DNA of 64,000 nucleotides from the NCBI RefSeq assembly GCF_001522545.3, contig NC_031768.1, positions 2,670,938 to 2,734,937 of the forward strand. Direction: 5' to 3'. Of this stretch, positions 35,601-49,501 are shown piece after piece. The position numbers and the translations under genes are program-made. The DNA comes from Parus major (lineage: Eukaryota > Chordata > Aves > Passeriformes > Paridae). Within the stretch, counting starts at the first letter, position 1. Each line of letters starts with the position of its first letter. Below the pieces are notes generated by a model. The model was not told the origin of the DNA. It saw only the letters and a list, made by a program, of their open reading frames with translations, and did no database searches.

Positions 35601-36889
35601 TTAGGACTAAAATACTAATTTTTCCAAGTAAGACCTTTAATCTATGCTGTGAGCAACACCAAGTGTGCACTGGCAGTGCTGAAAAATGAGTTTGAAATAT
35701 GTTTTGAGAGGTTTTTAGGCTTTTGTTGCACTCCCTGTGTTACATATTTTATTCTAAGGGCTGTATTTACTCGAGGAGCTCTGTACTTGGCTGATAATGC
35801 TTCACATTTTAGTGGAAATTACTTCTGGAGTTGGAGTAAAAGCTATCACCTCTGTGGCAACTTCATGTGTCCCCAGTGAAACGAGGTGTCATGTAATGGA
35901 ATTTATTTGAGTGGATGTGTCTGTCCCAGGGTGTCCTGTTAGGAGAGATCTGTCAACACATTGTCACGTCTCTAACAGGTGCAAAAATAGCCAATAAAAT
36001 GATGATACAGCCTTGACAAATGTTTTTTGTTATCACACTTCAGTGTGGATTAGGAGAATTGCATCCTGAATTCCTGTGTTCACCATTCCTTATCAATTAC
36101 CCAACACTGTGTCCTGCATTTTTCTCACTTGTTGGAAAAAAAAAATCATTAGGTTAAAACATTGATTTTTTTTTTTTTCCCCAAGCTGGATAAATTAAAA
36201 TTTAATTGTAGCAAATGCCAGCAATGCTTCCTACTAAGCAAAGATTACACAAGTAAAACGGGCCTTTGAAACATCCATTTTATTTTTTGCCCCAAAGTCA
36301 TCTCTTTAGGCTTGGAGCCAAATATCTGAAGTGGCTGGAATAGAAACCAATCCATAGAGCTTTTCCATGAGAGCCCCAAGGTTTCCAGTTGTGTCTAAAA
36401 ATAAATGAACTGGTTTGGTTTATGGACAAACCATTCAATTTGGATAAAATAGGGACCTACACTTCTCCACATTTTGGGGGGAGGGGGATGGGAGAGTATT
36501 TTTGACCTCTAGTCCAAAGACAATTGCACTGAGAGTTGTCTTCTATCCCAAAAAAAACTTGTTTCCATTTTCTAACTGGAAAAAGGGAAAACAGTGGTAT
36601 GAATAATCCTAATTCTTTTCTCTTCTTGGATGCAGAGAGAACCACAGTGCTGGAACTCATCTGGAAAGTTTAGTTAATTTTGTTCTAAAAAAAATAGAAT
36701 TATAAGTGTGTCTGAAGAGAAAAATTTTGCAGTTTTCTTGTCTTTTCTTTGGAGAGATGGATTTGGTATATTAATCCATTATTTTTTTTATTTTTTTTAA
36801 GAACTCTTGGTGCTTTATAATTTTTTTAAAGCTCTCCTGTCTTTAAAGGAAGGGGTTAGACATGGGTGGTGACATCATGTTTAGGATTG
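32641..36889. other. unique AT-rich sequence in copy A, no gene recognised
   Basis: AT-rich DNA with an (AT)n tract at about 33296-33313, a minisatellite at 33495-33620 and many poly-A/T runs. No coding sequence recognised. Confidence 0.55.
33495..33620. repeat. AT-rich minisatellite, unit about 30 bp, copy A
   Basis: About four imperfect units of the type TTATTAATGTTGCTATATAT. The same array, with the same length, is at 42823-42948. Confidence 0.9.
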
Positions 36890-36989
36890 NNNNNNNNNNN
36901 NNNNNNNNNNNNNNNNNNNNNNNNNNNNNNNNNNNNNNNNNNNNNNNNNNNNNNNNNNNNNNNNNNNNNNNNNNNNNNNNNNNNNNNNN
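36890..36989. other. assembly gap of exactly 100 N
   Basis: The only gap in the window with the conventional 'unknown size' length. It lies exactly between the end of copy A and the start of copy B. Confidence 0.99.
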
Positions 36990-37428
36990 CCAATGTCCAG
37001 CCTGGCCTTGGGCACTGCCAGGGATCCAGGGGCAGCCCCAGCTGCTCTGGCAATTCCATCCCAGCCCCTGCCCACCCTGCCAGGGAACAATCCCTGCCCA
37101 AGATGCCAAGATCCAGCCCTGCCCTCCTTCAGTTTAAAACCATTCCCTGTTGTCCCGACACTCTTTGTCCATATAAAAACAAATGTTGTCCCTCTCTCTT
37201 TTTTTTCCTTATCCCCTTTAGGTACTGCAAGAGCTTGAAGGTGTCCCTGATCCTTCTCCTGGCCAGGCTGAACAATGGCAGCTGGGCCAGCCTTTCCTGC
37301 CAGCAGAGCTGCTCCATCCCTCTGCTCATCCTGGAGCCTCCTCTGGGCTCTCTCCAGCAGCTCCAGCTGCTCCCTGGGCTGGGAATTCCAGAGCTGGACC
37401 CAGCTCTGCAGGTGGGGTCTCACCTGAG
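36990..37428 (-). mobile_element. CR1 LINE 3' end, copy B, cut by the gap
   Basis: Identical to 27667-28105. The 94 bases of 3' end present in copy A (27573-27666) are absent because the sequence begins at the gap. Confidence 0.92.
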
Positions 37429-39011
37429 TGCTGATACACAGTATATATAATATATCATAGATATGGATGAATTGTATTGTAAATTACAGAGGAATGTGAG
37501 ATGTCCACTCATAAAAAAGCAGAACAGGGTGAAATTCATTGCCCTGTGGCTCTCCTGGTGTTCAGACCAAGCTGACAAAGCTGTGACTGCTCCAGGAGGC
37601 TCCTGCTTGCCATCAGCTGAGGATAGAGACAGAATCCACATTTATTGTCCAAACCAGCCCCAAGGGCTGTTCCCTGCTAGGGAATGCCAGCTCAGCACAG
37701 TGAGAGGCTGCCTGGAGATCCCCAGGGAGCCTCAGGAAGCACAATCCCTGTCAACAAGTCAATTATTCCACAGGAGCCTCGTCCTGGTGCTGCTCCTGCT
37801 GCAGCTCTTCACCTCAGCATGTTTTGTACTGTGCAGACGTGTGGTGTGTCTGGGGGATTGGGATATATTTTAAGGATATATTTTAACTGGAATTTCCAGA
37901 CAAGCTCTGGGTGAGTCAGACTAAAGATTTACACGTCGGGCACAGCAAATCTGTGTGTTCTTCAGGCAGTGCAGCTGATGGCACTTCCACTGTGCAGAAT
38001 GTGCTTTAGATAAAGTGCCCTGTAATGGAAATGTTTCAAACTGTGCTAGCTCGAGTCCTTCCTGAGTTTAAACACCTCCAAAATAATGGATAATGCCAGT
38101 GATTAAAGGTCAGCTCATGAAGCTGGCCACTGCTGCTGCTTTTAATCTTATTAAGTGTTAATAATGATAAAATATTCATAGCTGTAAACTTATAAAGGGA
38201 AAAATTATGTGCTTAAATGGAGATAAAGCATTTTATTCCATTGCAGACAACACACAGAGATGGAAGAGGCTTCTGGCAGCTCCTCAGAGGAGCCACCCCT
38301 GCAGCTCCCCTGCCACCAAAACCCAAACCCAGTACAATCTCCATTGTCTCCTGCATTTTAAAATTATGGGGAAGCTCAATATTACTCAGAATTACAAGTA
38401 CAGATCCTGAGAACTGGTTTGTGAAATTTTAATCAATGTAATCAAAAGAAGTACTTAATTTGTTTCTCCATTTTAAAAAAGCCTTCTTATTTCCTATTGT
38501 AATGCTGTCTTTTCTCCTCCCCAAATTCTAGATTATGGCCAGAATTCATTCAGTTGTGTGCAAACCTGGTTAATAAAAAGATAAGCACCTGACAGTTCTC
38601 ATGCTGTCCTATTAACATAAGCGTTCTACATCTGCAGACTGGATGTGATGCACAAAAATCTCCTGAGTTTTGCAGCTTGACTTGATTTTAATGTCTGCTG
38701 CATAATTCTCAAATGTTTAACACTTCAGAAAACTCTGTGTGATTTAAGGGTAAATTAATCTTTACTCACTGAAAACGGGAGCAAGATTTAGGTAAGATAT
38801 TTTGCCATTCCTCGATGCCTTTTAATTAAAATTCCTTCTTGTTTGTTTTGAAAAATTCAAAGCTCTGCTTCCAGGCATTTGTACTAGAAGAGATCAGTTC
38901 CAGGCTTTCCTAACCATTCCATGGAACAGCTTGTTTTGCTGTTCAAAGCCTGGATGTGCAGCTTTATGGATAATTTTTCACCTCTTTCCCTTTTTTCCTG
39001 TATCTTTCCAG

Positions 39012-39058
39012 CACCATTTCAGCTGCAGAACCTGGAGAATGTGATCCAACACAGGCAG
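39012..39058 (+). other. weak candidate internal exon (47 nt), copy B
   Basis: Identical to 29684-29730, including both splice-like borders. Same weak standing. Confidence 0.15.
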
Positions 39059-39460
39059 GTATGCTCTGACTGTGAAATTATTGCAGGCAGACCCATTATC
39101 CATCTCCAGGAGCTCTGCTGGATGTGTCCAGACCATGGGAAGGCTCAGTCCAGACAGAAATGTCTCAGTGCAGGGCCAGGGCTTAAAGCCCCAAGAGCTT
39201 CCAGGCTCTTCTGTGGTGGTTAAAAAACCCTAAATTGAAGTGGCTCCCTTGGTTTGCATTCTACTGAAGAGAAATCTTTTCTGACTTTATCAGTAATGTC
39301 TTTATTTTCCTGTCCACTCTCTGAAATCAAGTCTGCTGATGCAATTCTTCAGAATTTCAGGATGATTTTCCCTTAATTGATTGCTGTGTAATTATTAATT
39401 TGATGCTGGTGTGAAAAGTGGCTACAAAAGGTTTCCTAGCAAAAAAATGTTAAAATAATA

Positions 39461-39568
39461 AGATGAGGAACACCAGGATAGAAGAAGGATGGAGCAGCTC
39501 TGCTGGCAGGAAAGGCTGGCACAGCTGCCATTGTTCAGCCTGGCCAGGAGAAGCTTTGGGCTGAGCGA
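39461..39568 (+). mobile_element. internal CR1 fragment, copy B
   Basis: Copy of 30133-30240. Confidence 0.8.
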
Positions 39569-41317
39569 ACAAAGTTGCTGATATAACTCCCAGAAAAAGA
39601 ATTCATTGCTGCTTTTTTTCTTTTTCTTTCTTTGTAAAATGAAAGGAAACAAAACTTTCCCCCTCTCACATTGCCCTGGATTCTAGTTCTAATTAAAATA
39701 GTTCATTTAAAATCTGGAATTGCTCTTCATTGTGCCACAGTCACCACCACTTTTTGACTTTCACATAATTCCTTCTTGGCAGTTTTTACATTAAAATTAT
39801 GATGAGTCCAAATTTTCCAAGCTACCAAAAATTCCCTGATCCCAATAATGGTGATGATTTCCTTAGAAATCAGGCCTTGAGTGTTTTAATAGAATCATTA
39901 TCCCTGTGTGCTGTCCAGAGCCTTTTGGTGATTTGGGTCCAATTGGAAAATCACATCCCAAATTAAAATAAATGTGGGGACATGCAATTACTGCCCCAGA
40001 AGGCACTCCAGTTTCCACACTCATTTAGCCATGTTTTCCCCAGCTGAGCCTGCCAGCCAGGGCATTAATTAATGTTTTATTCTAATGGGGACACCTGCCC
40101 AGTAGGAGCTACCAAGTCTTTGTCTACAAAGAAAACTGTCAGAGGATAATTTCCTTTTGTTTCCCTGCTGTTCAGGTCTCTGAAAGACAAATTTTTCATT
40201 ATCAGACATGAATGAGACCTCTAGAACCTCTGGATAATTTTAGATTTTCTACTTAGGAATGGTTCCTTTGGTTGGTTTTTGAGGGTTTGTTTTACTTATT
40301 TTTATTTATTTTTTTTTGGTCCCTATTTCGCCTTTTCCATAAGGTCACCTCATTTCCAAAATCACTCCTTTTATAATTTTAGGGGAATTTTAGATTCAAG
40401 GAGAGAGAAATTATCGACATATTACTAAACTGGCCCAGAAAATTACTTTGGAATGCTCAAACACATAATTAACAGTAGTCAACAACTACTGGATTTATCA
40501 ATTCACACCCCAGAAAATGTACTGAGAATATTTAACCCCAAAACTTTGTAATTAACTTTTCCTTGATGGAAAAGACAAACATCCCACAGCACATTTCTAC
40601 TGAATAAAACCTGTCTTGCTTTAAGATCCACCAATGAATTCTTCAGCACATCCTTTATTATTATGATTTTAAGTCATTTTTTTTCATTCTTCCTGGCACA
40701 ATGTAGCACATTCTTTATTACAGATGTTATAGATATAAAATCTGCAATTTTGAAAATCCTGGTGGCCATCTGAGCTAGATCAGAGAAATTCAGAAGAGCC
40801 ACAAACCATCACCCAGGGCTTTATGTCACCCTGTTTCCCCTCTGTTCCCTTTCTTGGTAGATGCACAGGCAAACACAACTTTCTCTGTGTTTGGATTGTA
40901 CATCACAATTTAAATCTCATTTCTTTGGTGTTCTCTGAATCCAAAGGTCTCTGATCTACAGGATGTGCTGGATTTGAAATTTACAGCTTTTCCCTCACTT
41001 CTTGTTGCTGCTGCTTGAAACTTTGTTTTGATGCTGCACTTCTTGGAATGGATTTCTTCATGATATCCCCTCACAGGGAGCTCAGTTTGTCTCAGTTCTC
41101 CAGGTCAGGAAGAAAACTCTAAAGCTCATTAGGATTTGTTTCTCATGTTTATTAGGGTGTTATCAAAGACATCAAAGAAGGCCTTCCCAGACTTCCTGCA
41201 CAAGTTCAAATCACCATAACCTGGCTCACTTTGGCTCTGAAGGCACAAAATGGCCTCAAGAGATGAGTGGGGCTGCTCTCTGTGGGAAGAAATCAGGATT
41301 TGGCTCTCTCATCATCA

Positions 41318-41968
41318 GGATTTTACTCAGCAGCTCAGCCTGGACAGGAGGAGGCTCAGGGGGGACCTCACTGCTCCCCACAACTCCCTGCCAGGAGGGG
41401 ACAGCCAGGGGGATCGGGCTCTGCTGTCGTATCCCAGGGGAAAGGAGGAGAGGAAATGTCACCCTGAGAATCAGAGCTTTCAATATTGTTTCCACAATTT
41501 CTAGCCACTTTCCCAGGAACTATAAACAGGCGTTTATACATTCCATTAAAGATTTGCCTTTTGATGGATGTCTCTCATGGCCAATGTGGTCCAATGGGAG
41601 GGTGGTGACCTGACTATCCAATCCCAAACCTACAAATACTGAAAGAACAAATAAACCTTCTTCTTCTTTCATCTCACTTCGAGCTGCATCTGTGTGAATT
41701 ATTTCATGTCCAACAGTGACAGGGAAGGGCCTCAAATGGCACCAGGGGAGGCTCAGGTTGGAGATTGGGAAAGAAAATTTCCCTGGAAGAGCGGTCAGGC
41801 CTTGGGATGAGCTGCCCAGGGAGGTTTGGAGTCGCTGGAATTGTCCCAGAGGAGTCTGGATGTGGCCCTTGGGGACAGGGTTTGGGGTGATGCTGCTGGG
41901 CTGGGGGGGCACTGGGTGATCCTGGAGGGCTCTTCCAGCCCTGCTGATTTTGGGATTTCCTGCAGGGA
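41318..41968 (+). mobile_element. CR1 LINE interrupted by a solo LTR, copy B
   Basis: Copy of 31990-32640, with the single difference T32414 to C41742 in the CR1 part. Confidence 0.85.
41457..41721 (+). mobile_element. 265-bp solo LTR nested in CR1, copy B
   Basis: Copy of 32129-32393, with the single difference C32372 to T41700. Same TGTCAC/GTGACA ends and same imperfect 5-bp target duplication. Confidence 0.8.
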
Positions 41969-42822
41969 AGCCGTGTCCTGGCTCAGCCAAAGCTCTGTGC
42001 TGGCTTTGGAACCTGGCCAGGAATTTGTGGGAGATGCTCGGGGTCCCTCGTGCCCAGACCCATCTCAGCAGGCTGTACACTGGGTCAGTGTGTGATGGGG
42101 GAGGGAAAGGGGAAAAATCAGCTTTTGGTGTTGCACTTTAAACCTTGAAAGTCCCAAATGCTTCCACTTTTTTGATGGAAGAGTGTGAAAACAGCTTAAT
42201 GGGGAGGAGACCTGAATAAAATCACTCCAAAATGAGGTAATGTGCATTTTCAAGTATATTACATGGACATGTGCATCCAAGGAACATTTTTTTTTTCTTT
42301 TTTAGGGCTTTTTTTTCCCCCAGTCAAAACACTGGCACTTAGATGGATGAATCATTGGTCTTATCTGGCAGTGCTGAAGGCAAATTTAAACTGGTGACAT
42401 CTTCTTTGCAGTTTAATGGTGTCATTACAACAAAGATTTGTATTTAATGTGACTGGAAAAAAAAAAAAAGGTCTAATCTCTCATCTCATGCTTGGACATA
42501 TTGATGGTAATAATTTTGTTTGCCATCTTCTGTATTTTTGTGGCTTTTTTTTTTAATTTAAACATTTTGAAATGCAATATATTTATAAATAACCCTGGGG
42601 CTATATATACATAAAATATATATAAATATATATATATATATTTCTGTTTTTCTGCTGCAACAAGTCTGTTGTGACTGTGGTGTCATTTTTTTACCCCTTC
42701 TAGCAGCATTTCTACAGTTTGGAGATCAGTTTCAATCCCATTTATCAGCATACTTGAAGGTTTCAACCCCATAAGTTTATTGGAATTTCACTTAAAATTG
42801 ACAGCTGAAATGGAGACATTGT

Positions 42823-42948
42823 TATTAATGTCGATATTGCTATTATATATATATAATTATTAATGTTGCTATATATATAATTATTAATGTTGCTCTATAT
42901 ATAGAATTATTAATGTTGCTATATATATAATTAATAAAGTTGCTATTA
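42823..42948. repeat. AT-rich minisatellite, copy B
   Basis: Copy of 33495-33620 with no length change. Confidence 0.9.
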
Positions 42949-45900
42949 ATCAGTGGAAGATTCACATGGGACAGTTCCAGAAGAATTTGTGCCTTTTGCT
43001 GCTCCAAAAAAATTATCCACAAATGGTGGAGAATATTCAGCTTCAGGGGCTCAGGTGGTGAAGGTTCTGTGGTTCATTAAATTTCAGCAGTTTCCCTGAA
43101 GGTCTCAGTAAGTTGTGATGATCAATAAATTTACCCCAGAACCCAATTTCAGCTCTGGAGTAAGAGTTGTCTTTGGTGTATTTGGTTAAGTTGTAAATTT
43201 TTAGGTCTGGGCTGAATTTTTTAATCAGGGAATGATTTCTATGGAAAGGTTTTGTAAGGAGCTTTGCTTGTACAGCTTCTTGTGGCTGTGCAGCTTTTTC
43301 AAGTTCTCATTTTGCTACTACAAAGTTGCATCCTCCTGACTCTAGATGTGATAGGGATTGACTCCCTGTGTAACTCTCCTGATCAGAGTGGTTTGGGTTG
43401 GTTTTTTTTGGGGTTTTCTTTATTGTGTGTGTTTTTTTAAAATTTTGAATAGATGTCTCTCAGAATTTACACCACCCATGGAAAAATGAGTTTGATTTTT
43501 CATTTCATCCATCCCTGTGTAAAGTTGTTCAGAAGTAGAATGAGAGGACCAGTTTGATGTAAAAAAAAAAAAATTAAAATTAATTAATTAATCCCTTTTA
43601 AAACTTAATTAAATGCCCTTTTTCTGCAATAGTGTAAATTCCTTATTTTAAGTTCCTTTGGGATTTCCTGGGATGATCTGCTGCTGACTGTACAATGACT
43701 GTAGCATTTTTGGCTAAACCGAATTACTGGTGGTCTAAAATCCCTGACAAAGCCTGTTCAGCTGCTTGCCAGCCTTAATTATAGATTTGGGCAGTAATAA
43801 TTGATGGATTTAGTCAGTAATAGTGCAGAGCCTCTGCAGTCAGGACAGGAATCACACACCTGTTCCAGCAGCTGCTCAAATGCCACTGGAATTGTTTTGA
43901 GGTGGCATCATGAGGGCTTGAATTGATCAAATGCTTCTTTCTATCTATGGATAGATGGTCCCAAAATGAGAAAAATCCATGAAATGATGAAAAGCAGATG
44001 CAGATGGATGAAGGAATGGGTGAGGAGAGGCAGGGAACACACCTTGGTGTTTTATCCCATTTTGTGCACAAGGACCAGTCCAGTTGATTCTGGATCAGAA
44101 CTATAAAGGGAGAATTATTTTATTTTTTTTCCCCCATCAATTTGGACTTTTTCTGCTCATCAGGACAGCTCCAGACAGATTGTGTGATGACAATCTTCTG
44201 TGTGCTGTTTGAATATATAATAGGGATGGGATCCAGCAGCATGTGCATACGTGGTGCAGAACAAAATGTTCTGCAAACCTTGACAGAAAAGTCTGTGTCC
44301 TTGCCAGAAATAAATACCCTTGAAAGACATAAAAAGCTGTTAATTTGTGTACAGTCTATCAGGAGGAGAAATTGAGAGGTGAGACAGGGGAGATTTTGTG
44401 GCCTCTATTACCTTTTACCACTTTTTTTTTTTTTCTTTTTTTAAGTAACCCACCAAGATCCTCAGTCTCTTTTTGGGAGAATTGCTGAGCTTCCTGCAGG
44501 GAATTCATTCAGCCCAATCCTTGTGAATTATTTAACTCCTTCAGGGCTGCTCAGAAGAATGTTACTTTGGTTTGATTGGAAAAGGCACCTTCTTTTACCT
44601 TCTATTCGTGGTTTCTTTTGGCTGTTCCTTCACACCCTGCCAGCCTGGTGAGCACAGTGCAAATTATAAAAATCATTGATCTGTTTGCAGCACAGATGGA
44701 AACTGGTGGGAAATTCACCCAGGCAGGTGCTGGCACTCTGAAATAAAATGGGAGTCGATGTCCAGCCAGCTCTGAAAGCACCTTGTGGGACACACCTGCT
44801 TATTTTGGCACCTAAACACCTCAAAAAAACAACTCTTGCTCTTTTATTTTAAATGTTAAAGCCATCAGATTCAATTTCTATAAATGATAATATATATGAA
44901 CCATGAAAAAGCTGTATTGCTACTCCTGTTAGGACTAAAATACTAATTTTTCCAAGTAAGACCTTTAATCTATGCTGTGAGCAACACCAAGTGTGCACTG
45001 GCAGTGCTGAAAAATGAGTTTGAAATATGTTTTGAGAGGTTTTTAGGCTTTTGTTGCACTCCCTGTGTTACATATTTTATTCTAAGGGCTGTATTTACTC
45101 GAGGAGCTCTGTACTTGGCTGATAATGCTTCACATTTTAGTGGAAATTACTTCTGGAGTTGGAGTAAAAGCTATCACCTCTGTGGCAACTTCATGTGTCC
45201 CCAGTGAAACGAGGTGTCATGTAATGGAATTTATTTGAGTGGATGTGTCTGTCCCAGGGTGTCCTGTTAGGAGAGATCTGTCAACACATTGTCACGTCTC
45301 TAACAGGTGCAAAAATAGCCAATAAAATGATGATACAGCCTTGACAAATGTTTTTTGTTATCACACTTCAGTGTGGATTAGGAGAATTGCATCCTGAATT
45401 CCTGTGTTCACCATTCCTTATCAATTACCCAACACTGTGTCCTGCATTTTTCTCACTTGTTGGAAAAAAAAAATCATTAGGTTAAAACATTGATTTTTTT
45501 TTTTTTCCCCAAGCTGGATAAATTAAAATTTAATTGTAGCAAATGCCAGCAATGCTTCCTACTAAGCAAAGATTACACAAGTAAAACGGGCCTTTGAAAC
45601 ATCCATTTTATTTTTTGCCCCAAAGTCATCTCTTTAGGCTTGGAGCCAAATATCTGAAGTGGCTGGAATAGAAACCAATCCATAGAGCTTTTCCATGAGA
45701 GCCCCAAGGTTTCCAGTTGTGTCTAAAAATAAATGAACTGGTTTGGTTTATGGACAAACCATTCAATTTGGATAAAATAGGGACCTACACTTCTCCACAT
45801 TTTGGGGGGAGGGGGATGGGAGAGTATTTTTGACCTCTAGTCCAAAGACAATTGCACTGAGAGTTGTCTTCTATCCCAAAAAAAACTTGTTTCCATTTTC

Positions 45901-46217
45901 TAACTGGAAAAAGGGAAAACAGTGGTATGAATAATCCTAATTCTTTTCTCTTCTTGGATGCAGAGAGAACCACAGTGCTGGAACTCATCTGGAAAGTTTA
46001 GTTAATTTTGTTCTAAAAAAAATAGAATTATAAGTGTGTCTGAAGAGAAAAATTTTGCAGTTTTCTTGTCTTTTCTTTGGAGAGATGGATTTGGTATATT
46101 AATCCATTATTTTTTTTATTTTTTTTAAGAACTCTTGGTGCTTTATAATTTTTTTAAAGCTCTCCTGTCTTTAAAGGAAGGGGTTAGACATGGGTGGTGA
46201 CATCATGTTTAGGATTG

Positions 46218-47879
46218 TTTTATGTGCAGATTTTTTAAGCCTATGAGGATAAATTGCTTTGCAAAGTGAGATAGCTGTTTTATTTTGGTCAAAATTATGA
46301 TGCACCCCTTCATAATACAAATTGCTTCTTGTCTGCAAAGGGGAAAATATCTTCCTTTTTACCCTAAAGACTTTTGCTGGTTCTCCCTTTTTAAAGATTT
46401 TTTACTCTAACTTTTCTAGATTTTGCTTTTTTGGCTTGCTTATTTCTTTCTCAAGAAAAAAAAAGAATTAATTATCAGAATCACCTATCAATAAATCATT
46501 GACTGAAAACAAAAGGTATTAAAATAATACCTAAGAAGTGAATCTGAATGAATTTAAGGCAGGAGGAAATACCCACAAAACCAATGATATTCTAAAATCA
46601 GTGATTTCCTCCACTTAGAACACATCAGCTATTTTTGGCCACATTTATTTTCCTGCCATGGTCAGCTCAGTCTTCTGCACACAGTGCACAGGTTTGGGAT
46701 CCAGATGTACCATTCCTGGACCAATTAGTAGATTAAAGAATAAAACAGTAATAGTAATAATAGCAATAATAGTAATAGTAATGATAATTATGAGGGTGAT
46801 TATAATAATAGTAATAAAAAATTGGTTTTTCTTTTATTTCTCATTGGGACTGAATTTTTTCCCAGCTTGTGCTCTTGTTGTTGTTTTCTGGCTGGAGATG
46901 AAGGTATTCTTTTATTTTGATTAAAACAAGAGGATTACATCTGACTTGCTTGGCATGTGGAGCTCCAGCATTCCAGGGGTTTAAATTATTTGCCTTTGCA
47001 CCACGCTCTCCTAATTTAACTTCCTCCTTCTAGAAGAGGGTATTAAAAGTTGGCAGAGTCCATGACTTTAAACTAACTTGTGCAATAACTTGAAAAATAA
47101 TTCTGACAAATCCTTGTCTCCTGCCTACTAATCCCCTTTTTGTGGGAAAAGAACATGCATTTTGCAGCTTAGAATTGCTGCAGCAATGGGAAGAAGATAC
47201 ATTTTTCAGCCTGGGTGGTTTCTCACGTGTCACTTTTCTTGCTGCTTGCAAAATTAAGACCAGAATGAATTGTGTTCTGTGATTTTTGCCTATGGATGAG
47301 TGATGCTTTTTTTTTTTTTCTTTTAACTGTGTGTTAGTGTATCACCTCATTTCTTCTCTAATCTGCTGACTCAGAAAACAAGGGAGTAAACAGATGTTGC
47401 AAGGGTAGGCTTTGATTTATTTATGTTTTGTGGTAGGGAAAAGGTGTGGTGGCTCCAAAAGCAGCACAGTCAGGCAAGGCCCCAGACAATTTGAATTCAC
47501 ACTTTTAAAAAAATGTGAAAAACCAGGAGCAGAGCCCTGGAAACCAAAGGTTTTGTTCTTCATGCACCCATTTTGAATAACCCTTCAGATTAGGCTTGTT
47601 TTTATTCCTGTGATATCAATGTCTCAACTTTTGCAGTCAGCTCTGTCACTGCCTTTTTGGAGTGACCTCAGGAACAGGCACAGACTGTGGTGGAGGTCAG
47701 CCCACACTTGGAGGCTGAGGAGAATATTTATTCCCTCAGAACTAAGCTAATGTCCTATAAATGACTAAAGAATCAAAATGAAAGCACTTGTGCAACCCAA
47801 GGACTAATATTTAATGCAATTAGAGATTTTCTGTTCTCTGCAAACAGTTTATCACCGAACCAGGTCAGGATTCTGAGAT
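46218..47879. other. unique AT-rich sequence, no gene recognised
   Basis: Contains a degenerate (TAA/TAG)n trinucleotide tract at about 46745-46820 and a T-run at about 47309-47321. No coding sequence recognised. Confidence 0.58.
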
Positions 47880-48420
47880 CAAGAAGTTATAAAATAAATT
47901 CCATATGCACTTCCCCAACCTCCACGGGCAACCTGTGGCAGTCCCCAGTCTCCCTCAGAGTACAAAAAGTGTTTCCTGCTATCCAGACAAAGCCTCCTGT
48001 GTCTCAGGTTGTGAAAAGCACCCAGGGTCACCCCTCTGTACCCTCTTTTCAGGTGTTTGTAGATGCTGATAAACATTGATAAACCCTCCCCGAGTTTCTC
48101 TTCTCCAGGCTGAACACACTCAGCCTTTCCTCAGGGAAGAGAAGTTCCAGACTCTTTTCTAGCTCTTCCCTGGACTCTTTCCAGTGTATTTCTGTATTTT
48201 TAGGACTGAGGAGCCCAGAACTGGATGCTGTGCTCCAGGTGTGCTGAAAAGAGGGAAATTCTCATTTCTTCTCCTCCCACCAGTGTCAGGAGCAGCGCAA
48301 GAATGGCTGGGCCCAGCTTTCCCCAATCCCTCTCTCTACCATTTTATCCATTTATCCTTCTCAGATCAAAACCAGCTTTCATATATCTCTTTAATTTGAA
48401 GTAATAACCTCTGGCTTTGC
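47880..48420 (-). mobile_element. old diverged CR1 LINE fragment
   Basis: Contains TTCTCTTCTCCAGGCTGAAC, then CTCAGCCTTTCCTCAGGGAA, then GAGCCCAGAACTGGATGC and CTCCAGGTGTG, in the order of a reverse-complemented CR1. The divergence is clearly greater than in the GC-rich copies. Boundaries are approximate. Confidence 0.75.
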
Positions 48421-49501
48421 TCCAGAGCAGCTCTGGGCCAGCTCTGGCGTGGCAGCATCCTTCAGCCAGCCCTGACTGAGAGCAGACCATGTTTTTAATG
48501 CACTCATATTTACACTCCACGCACTCAGAGCTGATCCAAAGCCATTTGAAACCAGTGGGAAGCTTTCTCTTGGCTTCAACAGGACCTTGATCAGGCCCTT
48601 AATTAGTTATACTTCCATTATGGCTCAGCAGGAGTCTGAAGGCAGAACCTTGCACATTCCTGTCTCTTTTTTTCTTTGAAACATGGAGTGACAAACCAGC
48701 CTAAGGTACAGTAAAAAAGTGGGGTTTTTTTCCCCTTTCATGGTTTCACAGAAATCCACAGCTCCTTTTGTTTTCTTTTTGTGTTCCCTCCCACATTTAG
48801 CACATTAATTACTCGCTTTTTCAGCCTTTTCTGCTTCCAGTTACAACAACCTTACTGAAAAGGGCTGCTGATGAGAGGGAACCTGGATCCAGACTTAAGC
48901 TAAAAGCAGCTTAATCTATAAAATCACAAGGGTGATACTGGTTCTGTTATCCCATTTTGAGAAGTAATGTTAAGCTTTATGAGCCTAAAATTCCTAGTGC
49001 AAGCCTGTGGGTGTTTGGAGTGCAGCTCAGGCTAGAAGTTCTAGCAGAGTACAATCTGCAGCCCTGCAATCCCACACAGCTCTGCAAAGGTCACTCCAGG
49101 AGTGAGGATTATTGCGGAAAAAGGTTTGGAAAAGCAGAGGGGAGCGTACCCTGAACTGCACTGCAACAGATAATTTCAGATATCACTCAAAATATACATT
49201 GTAATACACAGGCTGATGGCTTTTTTTGCTTCTCACCTGTTGGATTTCAGCCAGCCCTAAATTAGACCTCAGCTGGTTCACCCTGTCTGTCACTACAGGA
49301 AATTGGGATGAAATGAACCCATTTTGCTTCCTCCTAAAGATGGCACAGGGACTCATCCTCTGGAGGTGTCTGCCTCGTTAAATTGGTTAGAAAATGTGCC
49401 CAGATAGAGGCCCAACCTGGAAATTTAACTTTTTGTTTAGAACAAGTTCTCCTCCCTTTCAGTGGGTGGAGTGAATGTTCTCCACACGTCCAGTTCTGAG
49501 C
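48421..49501. other. unique sequence, no gene recognised
   Basis: No repeat or credible open frame recognised. Confidence 0.58.

Larger units (their letters stand above)
27667..36889 (+). repeat. copy A of a 9.2-kb direct duplication (probable assembly artefact)
   Basis: Every base can be aligned to 36990-46217 with an offset of 9323 up to about 28240 and 9328 after it. Differences seen by eye are 28162 G/T, 28189 C/T, 28208 T/G, a 5-bp insertion in copy B at 37564-37568, 32372 C/T and 32414 T/C. The copy ends exactly at the 100-N gap. Confidence 0.97.
36990..46217 (+). repeat. copy B of the 9.2-kb direct duplication (probable assembly artefact)
   Basis: Begins inside the CR1 at the base matching 27667 and runs to the base matching 36889, after which unique sequence continues without a break. 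Features inside repeat those of copy A and should not be counted twice. Confidence 0.97.

Noticed and set aside
27667..46217. A genuine biological tandem duplication of a 9.2-kb segment
   Set aside because: The junction coincides exactly with a 100-N gap, there is no independent breakpoint, and unstable repeats show no length change. It is kept as the less likely alternative.
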